From Methanomicrobiales archaeon HGW-Methanomicrobiales-3 (GTDB lineage Archaea > Halobacteriota > Methanomicrobia > Methanomicrobiales > Methanospirillaceae), in assembly GCA_002839605.1 (NCBI GenBank), contig PGYK01000011.1, forward strand, positions 1-64,000: a stretch of DNA of 64,000 nt, written 5' to 3'. The translations under genes and the position numbers were made by a program. Of this stretch, positions 61,448 through 64,000 are shown one piece after another. The notes under the pieces were generated by a model. That model was given only the letters and a program-made list of their open reading frames with translations. It did not search any database and was not told where the DNA came from. Positions within the stretch are counted from its first letter, which is position 1. Every line of letters begins with the position of its first letter.

Positions 61448-63736
61448 ATGACAGTGGTGCCCAATATTTTATGGCTCGAAGAGATCCGGAAAGAGGATAT
61501 CATCTCGGTGGGGGGCAAGGGAGCTTCCTTAGGGGAGATGGCCTCCATTGGCCTTCCGGTCCCGAAAGCGTTTGTAGTGACTGCCCAGGCATTCCGCAGG
61601 TTCCTTGTCGAAACCGGAATCGAACAGACCATCTTTGCTTCTTACCAGAACCTCGATGTCGAGAACAGCGAGGCTCTTGAGAAGGCTGCCGAAGGGGCAA
61701 AGGACATGATCATAAAGGCAAAGATGCCGGCCGCAATCCGCGACGACATCAAAAAAGCCTATAAGAAGATGTCCGCCAAGGACCTCATTGTTGCCGTCCG
61801 GTCCAGCGCTACGGCAGAGGACCTGCCCGATGCGAGTTTTGCCGGCCAGCAGGAGACCTACCTCAATATCAAAGGCGATGCCGCGCTCCTCGAATCCGTC
61901 CAGAAGTGCTGGGCTTCCCTGTACGGCGCCCGGGCAATCTATTACCGGGCAAAGCAGGGCTTTGACGACCAAACCGTCAACATCGCTGTCGTGGTGCAGG
62001 AACTCGTCCATTCCGAGAAGGCCGGCGTGATGTTCACGTCCCACCCGATCACGGGCGAACCCCGGTCCATCATCGAGGGATCGTGGGGTCTTGGCGAAGC
62101 GGTGGTTTCGGGAACCGTCTCCCCGGACAACTATGTCTTTGACCAGCGAACCGAGAAGGTGGTGGACACGTTCATCGCCAACAAGAAAGTCGAGATCATC
62201 GCCGATGGCGACAATGGCACGAAGGTTGTCGATGTCGTGGGTGCACGGCAGGACGAGCAGGTGCTCTCGGATGCCGAGGTGGCAAAACTGGCCATGTATG
62301 GGCGGATTGCCGAGGACCATTACGGGATCCCGCAGGACGTTGAGTGGGGCATCGTGGGCCAGACATTCTATATCCTCCAGTCACGGCCCATCACCACCAT
62401 CGGCAACAAGAAAGAGGCAGTGGCTGCCGGGCACACGACCAGCGCAAAACTGCTCCTCAAAGGGCAGGGGGCAGCACCCGGTATCGCATCCGGCAAAGTC
62501 GTCATCATCCGCGATGTACGGGATGTCGGGAAGGTGAAGGAAGGCGATATCCTTGTTACGAAGATGACCAACCCCGACATGGTTCCGGCCATGCGCAAGG
62601 TTGCGGCTATCATCACGGACGAGGGCGGGATGACCTGCCATGCGGCAATCGTGAGCCGGGAACTGGGCACCCCCGCGATTGTCGGGACAAAGAATGCCAC
62701 CAACCTGTTGAAGAACGACCAGCTCGTGACCGTTGACGGCGAGAAGGGGCACATCTACGAAGGCGTTATCGCAGCGGCAGCACCAACGCAGGCAGCAACG
62801 GCAGCACAGGCGGTCGCCGTTGCCAGTGCACCCCTTATCACCGCAACGAGCGTGAAGGTGAATGTCTCGATTCCTGAGGCTGCAAAGCGGGCAGCCGCGA
62901 CCGGCGCAGACGGTGTCGGCCTCCTCCGGATCGAGCACCTCATCCTTGGCCTGAACAAGACCCCCGGCTGGTTCATCGCCAACCACAAAGAGGAGGAGTT
63001 CGTCACCGAGCTCCACGACGGCATCAAGACCGTGCTCGACGCGTTCCCGGGTAAGCCCGTCTGGGTCCGGACCCTCGATGCCCCGACCGACGAGTTCCGG
63101 AACATGGCCGGTGGCGAGAACGAGCCGCACGAGCACAACCCGATGCTCGGCTGGCGCGGGATCCGCCGGGACCTGGAGACCCCGGACCAGTTCCGGCTCC
63201 AGGTTGAAGCCTTCAAGCGCCTCTGGAAAGAGGGGTATGACAACCTCGGCATCATGTTCCCGATGGTCTCCCACCCCGACCAGTTCATGGCGGCAAAAGC
63301 GATGATGGCCACCTGGGGGGTTGACGTCGAGCACGTCACGCTCGGCATCATGATCGAGATCCCATCAAGCGCCATCATGATCGAGGACTTCATTCACTGC
63401 GGGATAAAATTCGCCTCGTTTGGCACCAACGACCTGGTCCAGTACACCCTCGCCATCGACCGGAACAACGAGAACGTGGCCGATATGTATGATCCACGTC
63501 ACCCGGCCGTCCTCTCGCTGATCCACAACGCGATCCAGTCCTGCCGGGCGTATGATGTCGAGGTCTCCATCTGCGGCCAGGCGGGTTCCGACCCGAAGAT
63601 GGCAAAATGGCTTGTCGAGCATGGCATCACGAGCATCTCGGCCAACATCGACGCCATTGCCAAGATCCGCGAGGCGGTTGCCCGCACCGAACAGCGCATT
63701 ATCCTTGAAGCGGCGAGATCAAAGGATGCTGAATAA
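61448..63736 (+). CDS. ppsA: Phosphoenolpyruvate synthase
   Basis: A 762-aa enzyme starting at ATG 61448 (MTVVPNILWLEEI); the frame is open upstream without protein character. The N-terminal nucleotide-binding domain has VRSSATAEDLPDASFAGQQET, the central swivelling domain GGMTCHAAIVSRELG with the phospho-accepting histidine, and the C-terminal domain has FGTNDLVQYTLAIDRNN and SICGQAGSD (catalytic cysteine). Converts pyruvate, ATP and water to PEP for gluconeogenesis. A short alanine-rich linker (~440-470) follows the swivelling domain. It overlaps mfnA by 11 nt. Confidence 0.95.
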   Translation: MTVVPNILWLEEIRKEDIISVGGKGASLGEMASIGLPVPKAFVVTAQAFRRFLVETGIEQTIFASYQNLDVENSEALEKAAEGAKDMIIKAKMPAAIRDDIKKAYKKMSAKDLIVAVRSSATAEDLPDASFAGQQETYLNIKGDAALLESVQKCWASLYGARAIYYRAKQGFDDQTVNIAVVVQELVHSEKAGVMFTSHPITGEPRSIIEGSWGLGEAVVSGTVSPDNYVFDQRTEKVVDTFIANKKVEIIADGDNGTKVVDVVGARQDEQVLSDAEVAKLAMYGRIAEDHYGIPQDVEWGIVGQTFYILQSRPITTIGNKKEAVAAGHTTSAKLLLKGQGAAPGIASGKVVIIRDVRDVGKVKEGDILVTKMTNPDMVPAMRKVAAIITDEGGMTCHAAIVSRELGTPAIVGTKNATNLLKNDQLVTVDGEKGHIYEGVIAAAAPTQAATAAQAVAVASAPLITATSVKVNVSIPEAAKRAAATGADGVGLLRIEHLILGLNKTPGWFIANHKEEEFVTELHDGIKTVLDAFPGKPVWVRTLDAPTDEFRNMAGGENEPHEHNPMLGWRGIRRDLETPDQFRLQVEAFKRLWKEGYDNLGIMFPMVSHPDQFMAAKAMMATWGVDVEHVTLGIMIEIPSSAIMIEDFIHCGIKFASFGTNDLVQYTLAIDRNNENVADMYDPRHPAVLSLIHNAIQSCRAYDVEVSICGQAGSDPKMAKWLVEHGITSISANIDAIAKIREAVARTEQRIILEAARSKDAE

Positions 63737-64000
63737 GGGCAGGTCCGTAGAGGAACTCTTCTCCTTTTTTGCAGAAAAGAAGAGTTTGGATCTCGATCAC
63801 GATTACATTCTCAGCTCCATGTGCACCCTCCCCCACAGCGTAGCCGTCAGGGCGCACTGCATGTTCATGGAGACGAACCTCGGGGACCCCGGGCTCTTTC
63901 CCGGCACCTTCTCACTCGAACACCTCCTCGTGAAACGATTCGGTGACCTCTTCCATTGCCCGGATGCCGGCGGGTATGCCACAAGTGGCGGCACGGAGTC
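63726..64000 (+). CDS. mfnA: L-tyrosine/L-aspartate decarboxylase MfnA, N-terminal part
   Basis: The gene runs off the window; 91 codons are visible. It begins MLNKGRSVEELFSFF at ATG 63726, inside the last codons of ppsA. MFMETNLGDPGLFPGT and GYATSGGTES match the N-terminal part of archaeal MfnA, a PLP decarboxylase that makes tyramine for methanofuran (and beta-alanine from aspartate in some). SGGTE is the PLP-phosphate region. It links this end of the window with the methanofuran-using Fwd enzymes. Confidence 0.88.
   Translation, partial: MLNKGRSVEELFSFFAEKKSLDLDHDYILSSMCTLPHSVAVRAHCMFMETNLGDPGLFPGTFSLEHLLVKRFGDLFHCPDAGGYATSGGTE

Overview
The window comes from a methanogenic archaeon, most likely order Methanomicrobiales and probably a Methanoregula relative. 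This is inferred from gene content, not from a database match. The archaeal and methanogen markers are a tungsten/molybdenum formylmethanofuran dehydrogenase operon, two F420-type formate dehydrogenases, an MtrA-like corrinoid protein, MfnA, NreA with a PCNA-binding tail, an ATP-dependent DNA ligase, V/A-type ATPase subunits and archaeal TATA-type promoters. Base composition is GC-rich almost throughout. The exception is the first ~0.65 kb, which is clearly AT-rich.

Layout. (1) 0-8 kb is a sulfur-handling island: a cysteine desulfurase coupled to an unknown 125-aa protein and a methyltransferase, a KTSC protein, a small siroheme sulfite-reductase-like protein, a split YeeE/YedE transporter pair, TusA, a protein with three DsrE-like units and a TusA-like protein that has lost the CPxC motif. 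(2) 8-34 kb is a tungsten/molybdenum island: fwd(G)DBAC, a SagB-type oxidoreductase, MoeA, two tandem fdhB-fdhA pairs each followed by a divergent zinc-ribbon gene, an FmdE-like protein, a molybdenum-storage-protein homologue, the TupABC tungstate importer and a MOT1-type molybdate transporter. The island thus covers oxyanion uptake, storage, cofactor synthesis and the enzymes that use the cofactor. (3) 34-41 kb holds two small paralogous membrane proteins, a metallo-beta-lactamase-fold protein, DNA ligase, an orphan pair of A-type ATPase subunits (C and D) and a thioredoxin-CcdA fusion. (4) 41-48 kb is an arsenic-type gene cluster under an ArsR repressor with a clear palindromic operator. It includes an ArsP-type permease, ACR3, ArsC, several cysteine-rich proteins and, unexpectedly, a stand-alone MtrA-like corrinoid protein. 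(5) 48-64 kb holds hybrid cluster protein with an HxlR regulator, a glycosyltransferase/NreA operon with a decayed gene inside it, MsrA, stress and ion-transport genes, tRNA-Val, SerA, PEP synthase and the start of MfnA.

Three otherwise non-coding gaps (8.5, 35.9 and 59.3-59.5 kb) carry related ~120-bp elements bounded by ~20-bp inverted repeats with a CCGACCCCC core. They are the clearest non-genic structure in the window. The most novel-looking gene-level candidates are the MtrA-like protein inside the arsenic cluster, the triple-DsrE sulfur-relay protein, and the zinc-ribbon proteins that were duplicated together with formate dehydrogenase.
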